Shown piece after piece: positions 1 through 11,167 of a DNA stretch of 64,000 nucleotides. The stretch spans positions 57,603-121,602 of the forward strand of contig NZ_SMKX01000006.1 of NCBI RefSeq assembly GCF_004349055.1, read 5' to 3'. The position numbers and the translations under genes were made by a program. The stretch comes from Kribbella antibiotica. GTDB taxonomy: Bacteria; Actinomycetota; Actinomycetes; Propionibacteriales; Kribbellaceae. The notes below the pieces were generated by a model. The model saw nothing but the letters and a program-made list of their open reading frames with translations, searched no databases and was not told where the DNA came from. How positions within the stretch are numbered: position 1 is the first letter of the stretch; every line of letters starts with the position of its first letter.

Positions 1-154
1 CCGCCCACTCGCCTTCCAGGTACTCCGGCTGCTTGCCGTGGATGATGAAGTGGCCGTCGTACGGCGCGAGGGTGGCGTCGATGCGGGCCAGGTAGTCGGC
101 GATGTCGGCGCCGAGCTGGACGTTCTGCAGGTTGGCGATCGCGTAGTGGGTCAT
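1..154 (-). CDS. DUF1330 family protein (N-terminal part, cut by window edge)
   Basis: The minus strand from the ATG at 154 reads MTHYAIANLQNVQLGADI and continues open for 51 codons to the window edge. A start such as MTHYAIANL, followed by a mention of 'IDATLAPYDGHFIIHGKQ', is characteristic of the small DUF1330 proteins, which have a dimeric alpha/beta-barrel (ABM-like) fold and about 95 residues. No enzymatic function is established for the family. The gene is divergent from the protein kinase that follows, with 90 bases between the two starts. Confidence 0.75.
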   Translation of the reverse strand, partial: MTHYAIANLQNVQLGADIADYLARIDATLAPYDGHFIIHGKQPEYLEGEWA

Positions 155-244
155 GGCCTCAGCCTCCGCTGCGGAGCGCGTTCCGGCGATTACCTCCGAG
201 GTCATCATGGCTGGTTGATCTGCTCTCGACGTACAGTCGATGGC

Positions 245-2236
<1,992 letters not shown>

Positions 2237-2260
2237 CGGGGATGTCGCCGGACCGATCCG

Positions 2261-3541
2261 TTAGAGCTGGACCATTTGGGAGCGTTCCGGGCCTACGCCG
2301 ACCGCGGAGATGCGGGCGCCGCTGAGGGACTCGACGGCTCGGACGTAGGTCTGGGCTGCCTTGGGGAGGTCTTCGAAGCTGCGGCAGCCGGTGATGTCTT
2401 CGGACCAGCCGTCGAACTCTTCGTAGATCGGGGTGGCGTGGTGGAAGTCGGTCTGGGTCATCGGCATCTCTTCGTGCCGGACGCCGTTCACGTCGTACGC
2501 GACGCAGACCGGGATCTTGTCGCGGCCGGTGAGGGTGTCGAGCTTGGTGAGGACGAAGTCGGAGACACCGTTGACGCGGGCGGCGTAGCGCGCGATGACC
2601 GTGTCGTACCAGCCACAGCGGCGCGGACGACCGGTCGTCGTACCGAACTCGAAGCCCTGCTGGCGCAGCCACTCGCCGTCGGCATCCAGGAGCTCGGTCG
2701 GGAACGGGCCCTCACCCACACGGGTCGTGTAGGCCTTCACAACCGCCATCACGCGGTCGATGCGGGTCGGCGGGATACCTGTGCCAGTGCAGGCGCCGGC
2801 GGAGATCGCGTTCGAGGAGGTGACGAACGGGTACGTCCCGTGGTCCACATCCAGCAGTGTGGCCTGGCCGGCCTCCATGAGGACGGTCTTGCCGTCGTCC
2901 AGCGCCTTGTTCAGCAGGAGGCTGGTGTCGGCGACCATGGGACGGAGGCGGTCGGCATACCCGAGCAGCTCGTCCAGGACCTCGCGGATCTCGACAGCAC
3001 GCCGGTTGTAGACCTTCACCAGCAGGTGGTTCTTCTGCTCCAGCGCCGCGGAGACCTTCTGCTCCAGGATCTTCTCGTCGTACAGGTCCTGGACGCGGAT
3101 ACCGATCCGGTTCATCTTGTCGGCGTACGTCGGCCCGATCCCGCGGCCCGTCGTACCGATCTTGCGGCTGCCGAGGAAGCGCTCGGCGACCTTGTCGAGG
3201 GTCCGGTTGTACGGCGGGATCAGGTGCGCGCTCGCGCTGACCACCAGCCGGGACGTGTCGACGCCGCGCGCCTCGAGCGCCTCCAGCTCCTCGAACAGCA
3301 CCCCGAGGTCGACAACGACCCCGTTGCCGATCACCGGCGTCACACCGGGGGTCAGGATCCCGCTCGGCAGCAGGTGCAGCGCGTACTTCTCGGTTCCGAT
3401 CACGACCGTGTGGCCGGCGTTGTTCCCGCCGTTGAACTTGACCACGTAGTCGATGACCGCCCCGGTGTTGCCGAGCAGATCGGTCGCCTTACCCTTGCCC
3501 TCATCGCCCCACTGGGCGCCGACGAGCACGATTGCGGGCAT
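2261..3541 (-). CDS. purA: adenylosuccinate synthetase
   Basis: A 426-residue cytoplasmic enzyme that makes adenylosuccinate from IMP, aspartate and GTP, the first committed step of AMP synthesis. The start [18 protein letters not shown] is the family's N-terminal P-loop signature. The middle has [11 protein letters not shown] and [15 protein letters not shown], and the C-terminal part has [11 protein letters not shown] and [14 protein letters not shown]. Length is typical. An upstream in-frame ATG at 3580 would add 13 residues before the conserved start and is rejected. The gene stands alone, convergent with the kinase gene (24 bases between stop codons). Confidence 0.97.
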   Translation of the reverse strand: MPAIVLVGAQWGDEGKGKATDLLGNTGAVIDYVVKFNGGNNAGHTVVIGTEKYALHLLPSGILTPGVTPVIGNGVVVDLGVLFEELEALEARGVDTSRLVVSASAHLIPPYNRTLDKVAERFLGSRKIGTTGRGIGPTYADKMNRIGIRVQDLYDEKILEQKVSAALEQKNHLLVKVYNRRAVEIREVLDELLGYADRLRPMVADTSLLLNKALDDGKTVLMEAGQATLLDVDHGTYPFVTSSNAISAGACTGTGIPPTRIDRVMAVVKAYTTRVGEGPFPTELLDADGEWLRQQGFEFGTTTGRPRRCGWYDTVIARYAARVNGVSDFVLTKLDTLTGRDKIPVCVAYDVNGVRHEEMPMTQTDFHHATPIYEEFDGWSEDITGCRSFEDLPKAAQTYVRAVESLSGARISAVGVGPERSQMVQL

Positions 3542-3793
3542 CTCAGCCCTCCTCTTCACGCGTCGGCCCGCGGCCCTCACGACGTGCGGCAGCCGGACGC
3601 TGGAAACGGTGAAGCCCGGAGACGTTCACCGGCGGTTCATCGGCAACGTACCCAGGCTCTTACGACCGAAGCCTACCGGACGCCGGTCCACCTGCTGAGT
3701 TCATCGCGCTGAGCGCGGAGGCGACCACTTGAAGTAAGTGTTTCATCGTCTGACGGGTTGCCAATTTCCGTGATCACGTGCACACTCTTAGTC

Positions 3794-3839
3794 AGCGGCC
3801 CGCCGAAACTGCCGCAGGGGACGGTTCCGGCGGGCCGCT
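3794..3839 (-). terminator. probable stem-loop terminator of the VOC gene
   Basis: Perfect 12-base arms (AGCGGCCCGCCG at 3794-3805, CGGCGGGCCGCT at 3828-3839) lie 14 bases beyond the stop of the VOC gene. There is no strong T-run, which is common for actinobacterial terminators. The rest of 3542-3853 is the purA leader and promoter region, where I see no gene. Confidence 0.6.
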
Positions 3840-3853
3840 TCCTTATGCCGTCT

Positions 3854-4366
3854 TTAGGCGAGTTCTGAAGGGTTGGCATCGAGCCATTCCTGGACCCGCC
3901 GCTCGGCCTCTTCACGGCTCACATCCTCGACCTTCGTCAGGATCGCCCAGCGATGCCCGAACGGATCGATCACCGTCCCGAACCGGTCCCCGGTCATGAA
4001 GGTCTGCACCGCCTCCACCGCCTTCGCGCCGGCCGCGATCGCCTTCGCGTACGTCGCATCCACGTCCGGCACGTAGTGGACGAGCGAGGAGTGCACCCAC
4101 TCGCCGTTCGGCGCCCGCAGGCCGATCTGCGGCATCTGGTCGCTGAGCTGCAGCATCGAGTTCCCGATCAGCAGTTCGGCCTGTCCGACCCGCCCGTCCG
4201 GCATGTCCTGCCGGCTGCGCACCTGCGCCCCGAACGCTTCCTCGTAGAACGCGATCGCTTTCGGGCCGTCCGGAACCGCCAGGTACGGCGTGAGTGAGTG
4301 GTAACCGTCGGGGATGGGCTTGACTACGCTGTTTTTGTCGGTGTCCGTCGTCATGCTGGTAGTCAA
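3854..4366 (-). CDS. VOC/PhnB-like glyoxalase superfamily protein
   Basis: A 170-residue protein with the PhnB-type VOC pattern: YHSLTPYLAVPDGPKAIAFYEEAFGA near the N-terminus, an 'MLQLSD' strand, and a second half ending DRFGTVIDPFGHRWAILTK. This group of single-subunit VOC proteins is mostly of unknown substrate, and some members are related to bleomycin-resistance or 3-demethylubiquinone-like folds. The first ATG (4366) or the ATG at 4354 could be the start; both precede the domain. It is divergent from the AraC-type regulator, with a 44-base gap, so the two may share regulation. Confidence 0.8.
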   Translation of the reverse strand: MTTSMTTDTDKNSVVKPIPDGYHSLTPYLAVPDGPKAIAFYEEAFGAQVRSRQDMPDGRVGQAELLIGNSMLQLSDQMPQIGLRAPNGEWVHSSLVHYVPDVDATYAKAIAAGAKAVEAVQTFMTGDRFGTVIDPFGHRWAILTKVEDVSREEAERRVQEWLDANPSELA

Positions 4367-4410
4367 CCCGCCGACCGCCGGACCGGTCTTGTAAGAAAGC
4401 GACAGCCACT

Positions 4411-5232
4411 GTGAGCACTCCTTCGGACAGCGAGAAGGGCATCCTGCACCCGCGGGAGCAGGCCCGGCACCGCACGCTGAGCCGGCTCGCCCCCGGCCCT
4501 GGCGCTGAGCGCTTCGTGGAGTGGTACTGGATCGTCGAGTGGGATCTGGACGAGCCCTACACCGCCGAGGTGCTGCCGTTTCCCAGCGTGAACGTCACCT
4601 TCGAGCAGCCGGGCGGTGCGTTCGTGAACGGCGTCTACACGCGCAAGTTCGAGCGGCAACTGACCGGCCGCGGCCGGGTGTTCGGGGTGAAGTTCTGGGC
4701 CGGCGGATTCGGAGCCGTGACCGGGCTGGATGTCGGCTCCCTCAGCGACCAGGTGCTCCCGCTGACCGCAGTCTTCCCTGACGGCGATCGGCTGGCTGAC
4801 CTCATCTTCGCCGAGGAGTCCGACGTACGGCGTCGTGCTGTGTTCGAGGCGTTCTTGCGCGACCACCTGGCTCCGCCAGACGCGTCGTACGAGCTGGTCC
4901 GCGACATCGTCACCGCCATGGCCACAGACCGCTCGCTGGCGCGAGTGGACGAGGTCACGGAGCGTTTCGGCATACCGATCCGCACCCTGCAACGCCTCTT
5001 CCGCCGGTACGTCGGCGTCGGGCCCAAGTGGGTGCTGCGCCGCTACCGCCTGCATGACGGCGCCGAGCTGCTGGCGCGCGGCGACGTCACCGAGCTCGCC
5101 GCGCTCTCGACCGCACTCGGCTACTTCGACCAGGCGCATTTCTCGAAGGAGTTCAAACAGCAGATCGGCCTGGCCCCGGCCGAGTACGCGCTCCGGGCCC
5201 AGGCCGAACGTGCCGTCACCGCCTATCGCTGA
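4411..5232 (+). CDS. AraC-family transcriptional regulator
   Basis: A 273-residue protein starting at GTG 4411. The N-terminal part (about residues 20-130; RFVEWYWIVEWDL, VNVTFEQPGG, FGVKFWAGGF) matches the DUF6597-type domain found in front of AraC DNA-binding domains. The C-terminal 100 residues carry the paired helix-turn-helix (FGIPIRTLQRLFRRYVGVGPKWVLRRYRLHDG and ALSTALGYFDQAHFSKEFKQQIGLAPAEYA). It probably controls the divergent VOC gene. Its ligand is unknown. Confidence 0.88.
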   Translation: MSTPSDSEKGILHPREQARHRTLSRLAPGPGAERFVEWYWIVEWDLDEPYTAEVLPFPSVNVTFEQPGGAFVNGVYTRKFERQLTGRGRVFGVKFWAGGFGAVTGLDVGSLSDQVLPLTAVFPDGDRLADLIFAEESDVRRRAVFEAFLRDHLAPPDASYELVRDIVTAMATDRSLARVDEVTERFGIPIRTLQRLFRRYVGVGPKWVLRRYRLHDGAELLARGDVTELAALSTALGYFDQAHFSKEFKQQIGLAPAEYALRAQAERAVTAYR

Positions 5233-8200
5233 GGACTGCGAACCACGATGCTCGGCGGCTTCGGCTGCACCATGTCCTGGCCGATGAAGAAGCTCGGGTG
5301 TGGCGGCTGGTTGTACGCCGTGTTCTGCCACGCCACACCCAGCCGGTAGACCGGGTCGTGCATCAACGTGTGCAGCCGCCGATCGGTCGGATGCGGGGTG
5401 CTGTAGATCCGGAGCTCCGAGCTGTCCGCACTGCGCCAGGCAATCTCCTCACGCCAGTCGCCGAACAGGTCGGCCTGGATCACCGGCGTACCTTTCGTCC
5501 CGTTGTTGGAGCGGGCTCCAGGGTCGGCGAGCAGGACGTTGGTGGAGCTCGTTTCCCAGTCCCACTTGGCGATCGTCGGCGTCCCGGTCAGTGTGGTGGT
5601 GTTCCAGTCGTGGTCCACGATCTCGCGCAGCGGATCGCCGTCCCACCAGGCCAGGAAGTTGGCTGCCGGGATCGTCGTCGACACCAGCTCGCCGGTGGCG
5701 GACTTGAGCTGGCCGACCCGGGAGTTCCAGGCCGCATCACCGCCGACCGCCCATCCCTCGGCGCCCGGGTGGCGCGGATCGATGTCGCCGGCCGCGGCCC
5801 GGCCGGTGTCCTTGGTGGCAGGGATGTCCCAGATGATTGCGCCGGTCCGGGCGTCGCGCATCGTGGCACCACGGTTGCCACTTTGCCCCATGGACTCGTG
5901 CGCCGCGAAGACCTCCAGCCCCGGGCGGGCCGGAATCAGGTCACTGACGTGCAGCGCGTCGCCATGCCCGAGACCCGTGCTGTACAACAGTTTCCCGTTG
6001 TCGTCGACGGTCATCGAGCCGAACACGATCTCGTCCTTGCCATCGGCATCGGCATCGGCCACCGACAGGTTGTGGTTGCCCATCCCGTAGCCGCCCTCGC
6101 TGCCCTTGTCGTTGGTGTCGAACACCCAGCGCTGTTGCAGCTTCCCGCCGACGAAGTCGTACGCCGCCAGTACGGTCCGGGTGTAGTAGCCGCGGCTGAA
6201 CACGACGCTCGGGTGTTCGCCGTCCAGATATGCGACACCGGCCAGGAATCGGTCGACCCGGTTGCCGTAGGCATCTCCCCAGGACCCGACATCACCCCGC
6301 GCCGGCGTGTAGTCCACGGTGTCCAGGACCTTGCCGGTCGAGCCTTCGAAGACGCTCAGGAACTCGGGTCCGGTCAGGACGTACCCGCTGCTGTTGCGGT
6401 AGTCCGCGTTCGGATCGCCGATGACAGTCCCGCGGCTGTCCGTCGTACCGTCCGCTGTCCGTAGGGTGACCTCGGCCCGGCCGTCACCGTCGAGGTCGAA
6501 GACCTGGAACTGCGTGTAGTGAGCACCGGCTCTGACGTTCGGTCCCAGGTTGATCCGCCAGAGCCGGGTGCCGTCCAGCTTGTACGCGTCGAGGTAGACA
6601 AGGCCCGTGTAGCCGGCCTGAGAGTTGTCCTTGCTGATGGACGGCGCCCACATCTGGATGATCTCGTAACTGCCGTCGCCGTCGACATCACCGACGCTGG
6701 CATCGCCGGCACTGTAGGTATACGGCTGGCCGTCCTTCGTGTAGTCGTCCGCCGGCTTGTCGAGGCGCAGCGAGAAGTAGCTCTTGGCCCAGGTGCCGAA
6801 CTCGGCAGTGACCGGCGACTCCTTCTTGTTGAACACGGCAGTCACGCGGTAGCGCGACTTCGCCGTACCGGCTGGATCCAGCAGGCTTGTGGTGTGCGCC
6901 AGCGGCTTCGGGGTGATCCGGACGCCGTCGCGGTACACGTGGAACGCCATCGGCGCCGGGTCCGTCCCGAGTAGTCGCCAGCCCACCAGTACCTTGCCGT
7001 CAGCAGTCGGTACGGCGGACGGCGCGCGATCCAGGTACTCAGCCTGCCGCTTGAGCACCGTGACAGCAGGGGTTTCCAGCGTTGCGGAAGCAGCCGAGAT
7101 ACCGCCGGCATTCACTGCCGAGACCTGGTAGTAGTACTTGATCGTGGTGAGAACCGCACGGTCCTTGTACGACGTTGCCGTCGTCCGGCCGACCACCTTG
7201 TAGGGCCCGCCCGGGGTTTCCGCCCGCGCGACCAGGTAACTCCGCGCCGTCTTGCTCTGCTTCCAATCCACAGTGAGGTCGTGCTTGTGGATCGCCTGCA
7301 CCTTGAGCTTCGTCGGCGCGACCGGGACAGCAACAGCCGGGTCGACAACCGCAGCACGGACCACCCCGGAGGGCACCGACTCCACGCCGATGTTGTCGAG
7401 CGCGGTCACGTGATACGCGTAGTCCAGCCCTGCGGTCACGGTGTTGTCAACGAAGCGCGGCGCGGCCTGATCCGCCACCTTGACCGGCTCGTCGTCGCCC
7501 GGTCCTTGCCGGTAGAGCCGGTAGCCGACAGCATCGGCTTCCGCATCCCAGCTGAGCGTCGCGCTCGGGGCCTGCGGGGCGACCGAATCGACCTTCAGGT
7601 TCGCCGGCGCGACCAGTAGTGGCGTGACGTCGATCCCGTTCAGCCGTGCACCGGTACCGCTGATCACGATGTTCAGCTGTCCGTCCGCGACCGAGACCGG
7701 ACCGTTCAGCTTCTCGGTCACGCTCTCCTTGCCAGCGTTCCCGCTGCCGGCCGGGCGGCCTTCGATGGCGAAATCGGTCCGGCTACTGCCGATCCAGTCG
7801 CCGCTGTAGGTCTTGACCATGTACGTCCCGTTCGGAACGTCCAGCTTGAACTCGAACGGGTTCCCCGACAGCACGAAATCCCGCTGCAGGTCGTTGGGCA
7901 CTCCGGCCGTACTACCGCGATCCCGGTCCGCCATGGCGTCCGGTGCCTGGGTGAAGCCGAAGCCCCGCTCCACGGAGTACGTCGTGGTCCTGTTGACCTC
8001 GGTGTACCCGGCAGCCACCGGTGCTCCGACCGGCTGGAGGTCGAACTTGTACTTCGCTCGCTTGGTGGTGAACGTGGTCGCCACCGAGGGCTGCGACTCG
8101 CCACGACCGTTGACTGCGCCGAGCCGGTACGAGTAGCTCTCCCCCTCGGCCAATCCCTGCACCACAGCACTAGTGGTCGTCGTAGTGCCGACGAGCCCGT

Positions 8201-9566
8201 ACGCCATGTCTGGGGCTGCGGCGGCCTTGCGGTAGATGCGGTAGATGTCGGCACCAGCAGGCGCGGTCCAGCGCAGTACGGCGCCGGCGTTGGAAACGCT
8301 GCTTGCCACCAGGCCGGTAGGGGCCGTCGGAACGTTCGCAGGCGGCGCTACCTCGATCACTTCGTCCGCTAGCGGGACATCCAGCTTGGCGACGTCCGTG
8401 GCGACCAGACGGGCTAGCTGGATCGCGCCGTACTCCTGGAAATGCGTGTCATCGATGGTTCCGTTCGGGCGGCCGGGATAGACGCCTGGATCGACATGCA
8501 GGAAGACCGCTTTCGCTGCGTCCGGTCCGATCTGGTCGAGGTAGGCCCGGCTGGAGGCGGACAGGTCGACCAGGTCGACGTCTTCCTCGGCCGCCAGTTC
8601 GATCATCTTGGCGACGTACTCCGGGAAGCTCACGTTGAACTTGCCTGTCGTCGCGTCGAAGCTGCGCCGGGAGACCGGGGTGACCAGGACCGGCACTGCC
8701 CCGCGCTGGCGGGTGCCGTGCACGTAGGTCCGCAGGTACTCCTTGTAGTCGGCCGGTGAGGCGTAGCGGTCGTCGACGCCTTGGGTGGCGTCGTTGTGGC
8801 CGAACTGGATGAACAGGTAGTCGGCCGGCCGGATCACCCGCAGGATCTCGTCCAGGCGGCCCTGGCTGATGAAGTTCTTCGAGCTCCGGCCCCCGATCGC
8901 TTTGTTGGCGACGAGCACGTCGTCGCTGAGGAACCGGCCCAGCATCTGCCCCCAGCCTGCCTGCGGCGCGTACCCGGGGTCGTACGTCTGCACAGTCGAG
9001 TCGCCGGCCAGGAAGGCAGTCGGCTTCGGCCCGGCCGTCCTGGCCTGCAGCCGGGTAATCACCAGGGAGTTGATCTTCGCGGCAGTGCCGCTGAAGTCCA
9101 GGTTCAGCTGGCCGTCGACCAGCGAGATCGGAAAGGTCATCGCCAGGTACTCGGCGGCGGGCTTCGGGGTCAGCTGGACCTTGGCCATCTTCTCGCCGGT
9201 GATCGCGATCTCGCTCGCCTCGGTGGCGTCGCCGGCCACCAGCGCCACGGTGTAGTCGCCATTCGGCAGATCGACGACGAACGACGTACCGGCGACCGCG
9301 ACGAAGTCGGTCCGCAGAGCGTCATCAGTGCCCCGGTCGACCGCTGTCACCTTGGCCGGATCGGCGAAGCCGTAACCTCGGCCGGCCTCGTAGGCGACCG
9401 GGCCGACTGCCGTGTAGCCATCCGCGACCGCGCTCTCCGAGGGGCCGAAGTCGAAGCGGTAGGCAACCTCGGCCGTGGCTGCGGCCGTCGCTGCGGTGGG
9501 CTGGATCAGCGGAACTGTCAGGGCCAGCGGAAGCAGTGCGGCGAGCGCCCTACGGAAAGTCATCAT
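5223..9566 (-). CDS. secreted bifunctional rhamnogalacturonan acetylesterase (CE12) - rhamnogalacturonan lyase (PL11)
   Basis: A 1447-residue exported protein. Residues 1-30 form a signal peptide ending near TAATAAA. Residues 34-173 are a beta-sandwich carbohydrate-binding-like (malectin/NPCBM-type) module (YRFDFGPSESAVADGYTAV). Residues 182-400 are an SGNH esterase of the CE12/YesT type: AGDSTVQTY with Ser190, FGHND at 255-259, and DDTHF with Asp373 and His375. An FN3 domain follows (about 414-500), then a second malectin-like module (about 505-650; YKFDLQPVGAPVAAGYTEV), and two FN3 domains (about 655-840). The rest, from residue 842, is a PL11 rhamnogalacturonan lyase beta-propeller with calcium-type loops (DVDGDGSYE, DLDGDGRAE, DADADGKDE). 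It should deacetylate and cleave the rhamnogalacturonan I backbone of pectin outside the cell. It is divergent from the sugar ABC genes. The two activities are normally on separate proteins. The 3' end overlaps the end of the AraC gene by 10 bases. Confidence 0.9.
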   Translation of the reverse strand: MMTFRRALAALLPLALTVPLIQPTAATAAATAEVAYRFDFGPSESAVADGYTAVGPVAYEAGRGYGFADPAKVTAVDRGTDDALRTDFVAVAGTSFVVDLPNGDYTVALVAGDATEASEIAITGEKMAKVQLTPKPAAEYLAMTFPISLVDGQLNLDFSGTAAKINSLVITRLQARTAGPKPTAFLAGDSTVQTYDPGYAPQAGWGQMLGRFLSDDVLVANKAIGGRSSKNFISQGRLDEILRVIRPADYLFIQFGHNDATQGVDDRYASPADYKEYLRTYVHGTRQRGAVPVLVTPVSRRSFDATTGKFNVSFPEYVAKMIELAAEEDVDLVDLSASSRAYLDQIGPDAAKAVFLHVDPGVYPGRPNGTIDDTHFQEYGAIQLARLVATDVAKLDVPLADEVIEVAPPANVPTAPTGLVASSVSNAGAVLRWTAPAGADIYRIYRKAAAAPDMAYGLVGTTTTTSAVVQGLAEGESYSYRLGAVNGRGESQPSVATTFTTKRAKYKFDLQPVGAPVAAGYTEVNRTTTYSVERGFGFTQAPDAMADRDRGSTAGVPNDLQRDFVLSGNPFEFKLDVPNGTYMVKTYSGDWIGSSRTDFAIEGRPAGSGNAGKESVTEKLNGPVSVADGQLNIVISGTGARLNGIDVTPLLVAPANLKVDSVAPQAPSATLSWDAEADAVGYRLYRQGPGDDEPVKVADQAAPRFVDNTVTAGLDYAYHVTALDNIGVESVPSGVVRAAVVDPAVAVPVAPTKLKVQAIHKHDLTVDWKQSKTARSYLVARAETPGGPYKVVGRTTATSYKDRAVLTTIKYYYQVSAVNAGGISAASATLETPAVTVLKRQAEYLDRAPSAVPTADGKVLVGWRLLGTDPAPMAFHVYRDGVRITPKPLAHTTSLLDPAGTAKSRYRVTAVFNKKESPVTAEFGTWAKSYFSLRLDKPADDYTKDGQPYTYSAGDASVGDVDGDGSYEIIQMWAPSISKDNSQAGYTGLVYLDAYKLDGTRLWRINLGPNVRAGAHYTQFQVFDLDGDGRAEVTLRTADGTTDSRGTVIGDPNADYRNSSGYVLTGPEFLSVFEGSTGKVLDTVDYTPARGDVGSWGDAYGNRVDRFLAGVAYLDGEHPSVVFSRGYYTRTVLAAYDFVGGKLQQRWVFDTNDKGSEGGYGMGNHNLSVADADADGKDEIVFGSMTVDDNGKLLYSTGLGHGDALHVSDLIPARPGLEVFAAHESMGQSGNRGATMRDARTGAIIWDIPATKDTGRAAAGDIDPRHPGAEGWAVGGDAAWNSRVGQLKSATGELVSTTIPAANFLAWWDGDPLREIVDHDWNTTTLTGTPTIAKWDWETSSTNVLLADPGARSNNGTKGTPVIQADLFGDWREEIAWRSADSSELRIYSTPHPTDRRLHTLMHDPVYRLGVAWQNTAYNQPPHPSFFIGQDMVQPKPPSIVVRSPQR

Positions 9567-9598
9567 CGAACTCCTGGGGACGGCGACGGAGAGTCAAT

Positions 9599-9612
9599 GG
9601 AAAGCGTTCTCC
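9599..9612. promoter_or_regulatory. candidate LacI-type operator in the lyase leader
   Basis: GGAAAGCGTTCTCC is an imperfect palindrome with a central CG (5 of 7 positions symmetrical), as in actinobacterial LacI-family operators. It lies 33 bases upstream of the lyase start codon. Its reverse complement shares the core AACGCTT with the element in front of the binding-protein gene. Confidence 0.45.
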
Positions 9613-9736
9613 CGTTGAGATTGGATGAGTATCACGCCCGCTGACCGGCGAACAACGGTTCATCGATCGTCCCGGTCGGTCGCTGATGGCCACTATCGGA
9701 CACGACTGAATCCTTTCAACACAGGTCGCGGAGCTC

Positions 9737-9766
9737 TTGACACCCGCTCTACGCCGTCCGTAGCGT
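9737..9766 (+). promoter_or_regulatory. promoter of the sugar ABC operon
   Basis: TTGACA (9737-9742), an 18-base spacer and TAGCGT (9761-9766) form a near-consensus vegetative promoter. It lies 77 bases before the start of the solute-binding protein gene. Confidence 0.6.
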
Positions 9767-9776
9767 GCGCGGCGTG

Positions 9777-9792
9777 AGAAGTTAACGCTTCT
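9777..9792. promoter_or_regulatory. candidate repressor operator downstream of the ABC promoter
   Basis: AGAAG-TTAACG-CTTCT has perfect 5-base arms and covers the expected transcription start just after the -10 box. It contains the AACGCTT core also found in front of the divergent lyase gene, so one sugar-responsive repressor, encoded elsewhere, could control both. Confidence 0.5.
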
Positions 9793-9843
9793 TTCCGGTG
9801 AATTCACGTCAATCGACGATATTTCCCGAGCTCAGGAGGAACC

Positions 9844-11130
9844 GTGGCATCCGTATTCGAGCGTCCCGTCGGCCGTCGGCATCTCTTGCAGCTGGCGGGT
9901 GGGGTGGCAGCGGCCAGCACCCTGGCGGCGTGTGGTGGCAGCTCCTCCGGCGGCGGCGACGGCCGGTTGAAGGTGATCGGCGCGGGCAGTCAGGAGGCCG
10001 GTCTCCGCAAGGCGCTGACGGAGTACAAAGCGAAGAACGCCGACTTCGACTTCAACCTGTCCTTCTCACCCGCGGACCAGCTGCAGACAGCACTGCGGGC
10101 GCAACTGGCGGCGGGAAACGCCCCGGACCTGCACGCGGTCTACCCGGGTAACGGCAGCGCGATGTCGATGGTCCAGCTGAGCAAGGCGAAGCTGCTGGCG
10201 GACCTCAGCGACCAGGCCTGGACCCAGAAGATTCCCACCGGCTTCAAGGGCGCCTACCAGCAGGACGGCAAGACCTTCATCTTCTCGCCGGGCACCAGCG
10301 TGCTCGGCGCGATCTACAACAAGAAGGCTTTCGCCACCGCCGGCGTGCAGCCGCCGACGACCTGGAGCGAGCTGCTGACGGTCTGCGAAGCGCTGAAGAA
10401 GAAGGGCATCGTGCCGCTGGCCCTGGGCGCGCAGACTCCGTGGGTGACGCAGCTGATCAACTACGCCCTGGTTCCGGGCACGGTCTACGCCAAGCAGCCC
10501 GACTTCGACGACAAGATGGCGGCGGGCTCGGCGACGTTCGCGAGTTCCGGCTGGGCCGACGCGATGAACAAGTACCTGGAGCTGCAGAAGCGCGGGTTCT
10601 TCAACGACAACCCGAACGGTACGACGTACGAGCAGGCCACCTCGATGGTCGGCACCGGCAAGGCGGCGATGGCCGTCCAGGTCTCAGCCGTCCTGCAGGC
10701 CTACCGCGCGGCAGCGCCGTCGCCGGACGACCTCGGGATGTTCCCCTTCCCGGCGACCGACACGGTCGCGGACAACTGGATTCCCGGTGGCATCGTGGTC
10801 GGCCTCGCCGTCAGCGCGAAGAGCAAGAAGGCCGACCAGGCCCGCAAGTTCATCGAGTTCTGCGCCCAGCCGGACGTCGTCGGCGCCTGGGCCGAGGCCG
10901 TCGCCTGCGTTCCCCTGTACGCCGAGGGCCAGGCCAAGGTCGACCCGGTCCTGAAGCCGTTCCTGCCTTACCTCGCGGACAACAGGGCGGTGCCGTTCAT
11001 GGACCAGCGCTGGCCGAACGCCGAGGTCCAGCCCACCCACTTCGCCGTCGTCCAGGAATTGCTCGGCGGGAAGACCACGGTCGACGGAGCCTTGAAGGAG
11101 ATGGACGAGGCCTACCGGAAGTCCACTTGA
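9844..11130 (+). CDS. sugar ABC transporter solute-binding lipoprotein
   Basis: A 428-residue family 1 extracellular solute-binding protein. It starts at GTG 9844, preceded by a strong AGGAGGA site. The N-terminus has a double arginine (residues 11-12), a hydrophobic stretch and a lipobox LAAC with Cys30, so it should be a lipoprotein anchored outside the membrane. The body shows the usual ABC sugar-binding pattern (YKAKNADFDF, NAPDLHAVYPG, PPTTWSELLTVCEALK, AAMAVQVSAVL, ARKFIEFCAQPDVVGAWAE). Next to a rhamnogalacturonan lyase, it probably binds the unsaturated pectin oligosaccharides released (inference). The stop codon falls at the edge of an inserted TnpB element, which may have replaced the last residue or residues of the original gene. 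Confidence 0.92.
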   Translation: MASVFERPVGRRHLLQLAGGVAAASTLAACGGSSSGGGDGRLKVIGAGSQEAGLRKALTEYKAKNADFDFNLSFSPADQLQTALRAQLAAGNAPDLHAVYPGNGSAMSMVQLSKAKLLADLSDQAWTQKIPTGFKGAYQQDGKTFIFSPGTSVLGAIYNKKAFATAGVQPPTTWSELLTVCEALKKKGIVPLALGAQTPWVTQLINYALVPGTVYAKQPDFDDKMAAGSATFASSGWADAMNKYLELQKRGFFNDNPNGTTYEQATSMVGTGKAAMAVQVSAVLQAYRAAAPSPDDLGMFPFPATDTVADNWIPGGIVVGLAVSAKSKKADQARKFIEFCAQPDVVGAWAEAVACVPLYAEGQAKVDPVLKPFLPYLADNRAVPFMDQRWPNAEVQPTHFAVVQELLGGKTTVDGALKEMDEAYRKST

Positions 11131-11136
11131 CGTCCT

Positions 11137-11157
11137 CCCCGTCCGTGAAGGATGGGG
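11137..11157 (-). ncRNA. right-end hairpin and presumed omega-RNA 3' region of TnpB
   Basis: Arms 11137-11144 and 11150-11157 pair over eight positions (one G-T) around a five-base loop. In IS605-type elements the 3' end of tnpB plus the right end is transcribed as the guide (omega/re) RNA. The guide is then the flanking host sequence, here the last codons of the binding-protein gene read in antisense (about 11111-11126). The RNA itself is inferred from family knowledge; only the hairpin is seen. Confidence 0.5.
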
Positions 11158-11167
11158 ATTCCAACTA

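Noticed and set aside
2276..3712. 478-codon open frame opposite purA
   Set aside because: PurA is unambiguous on the other strand; the plus-strand frame is its shadow.
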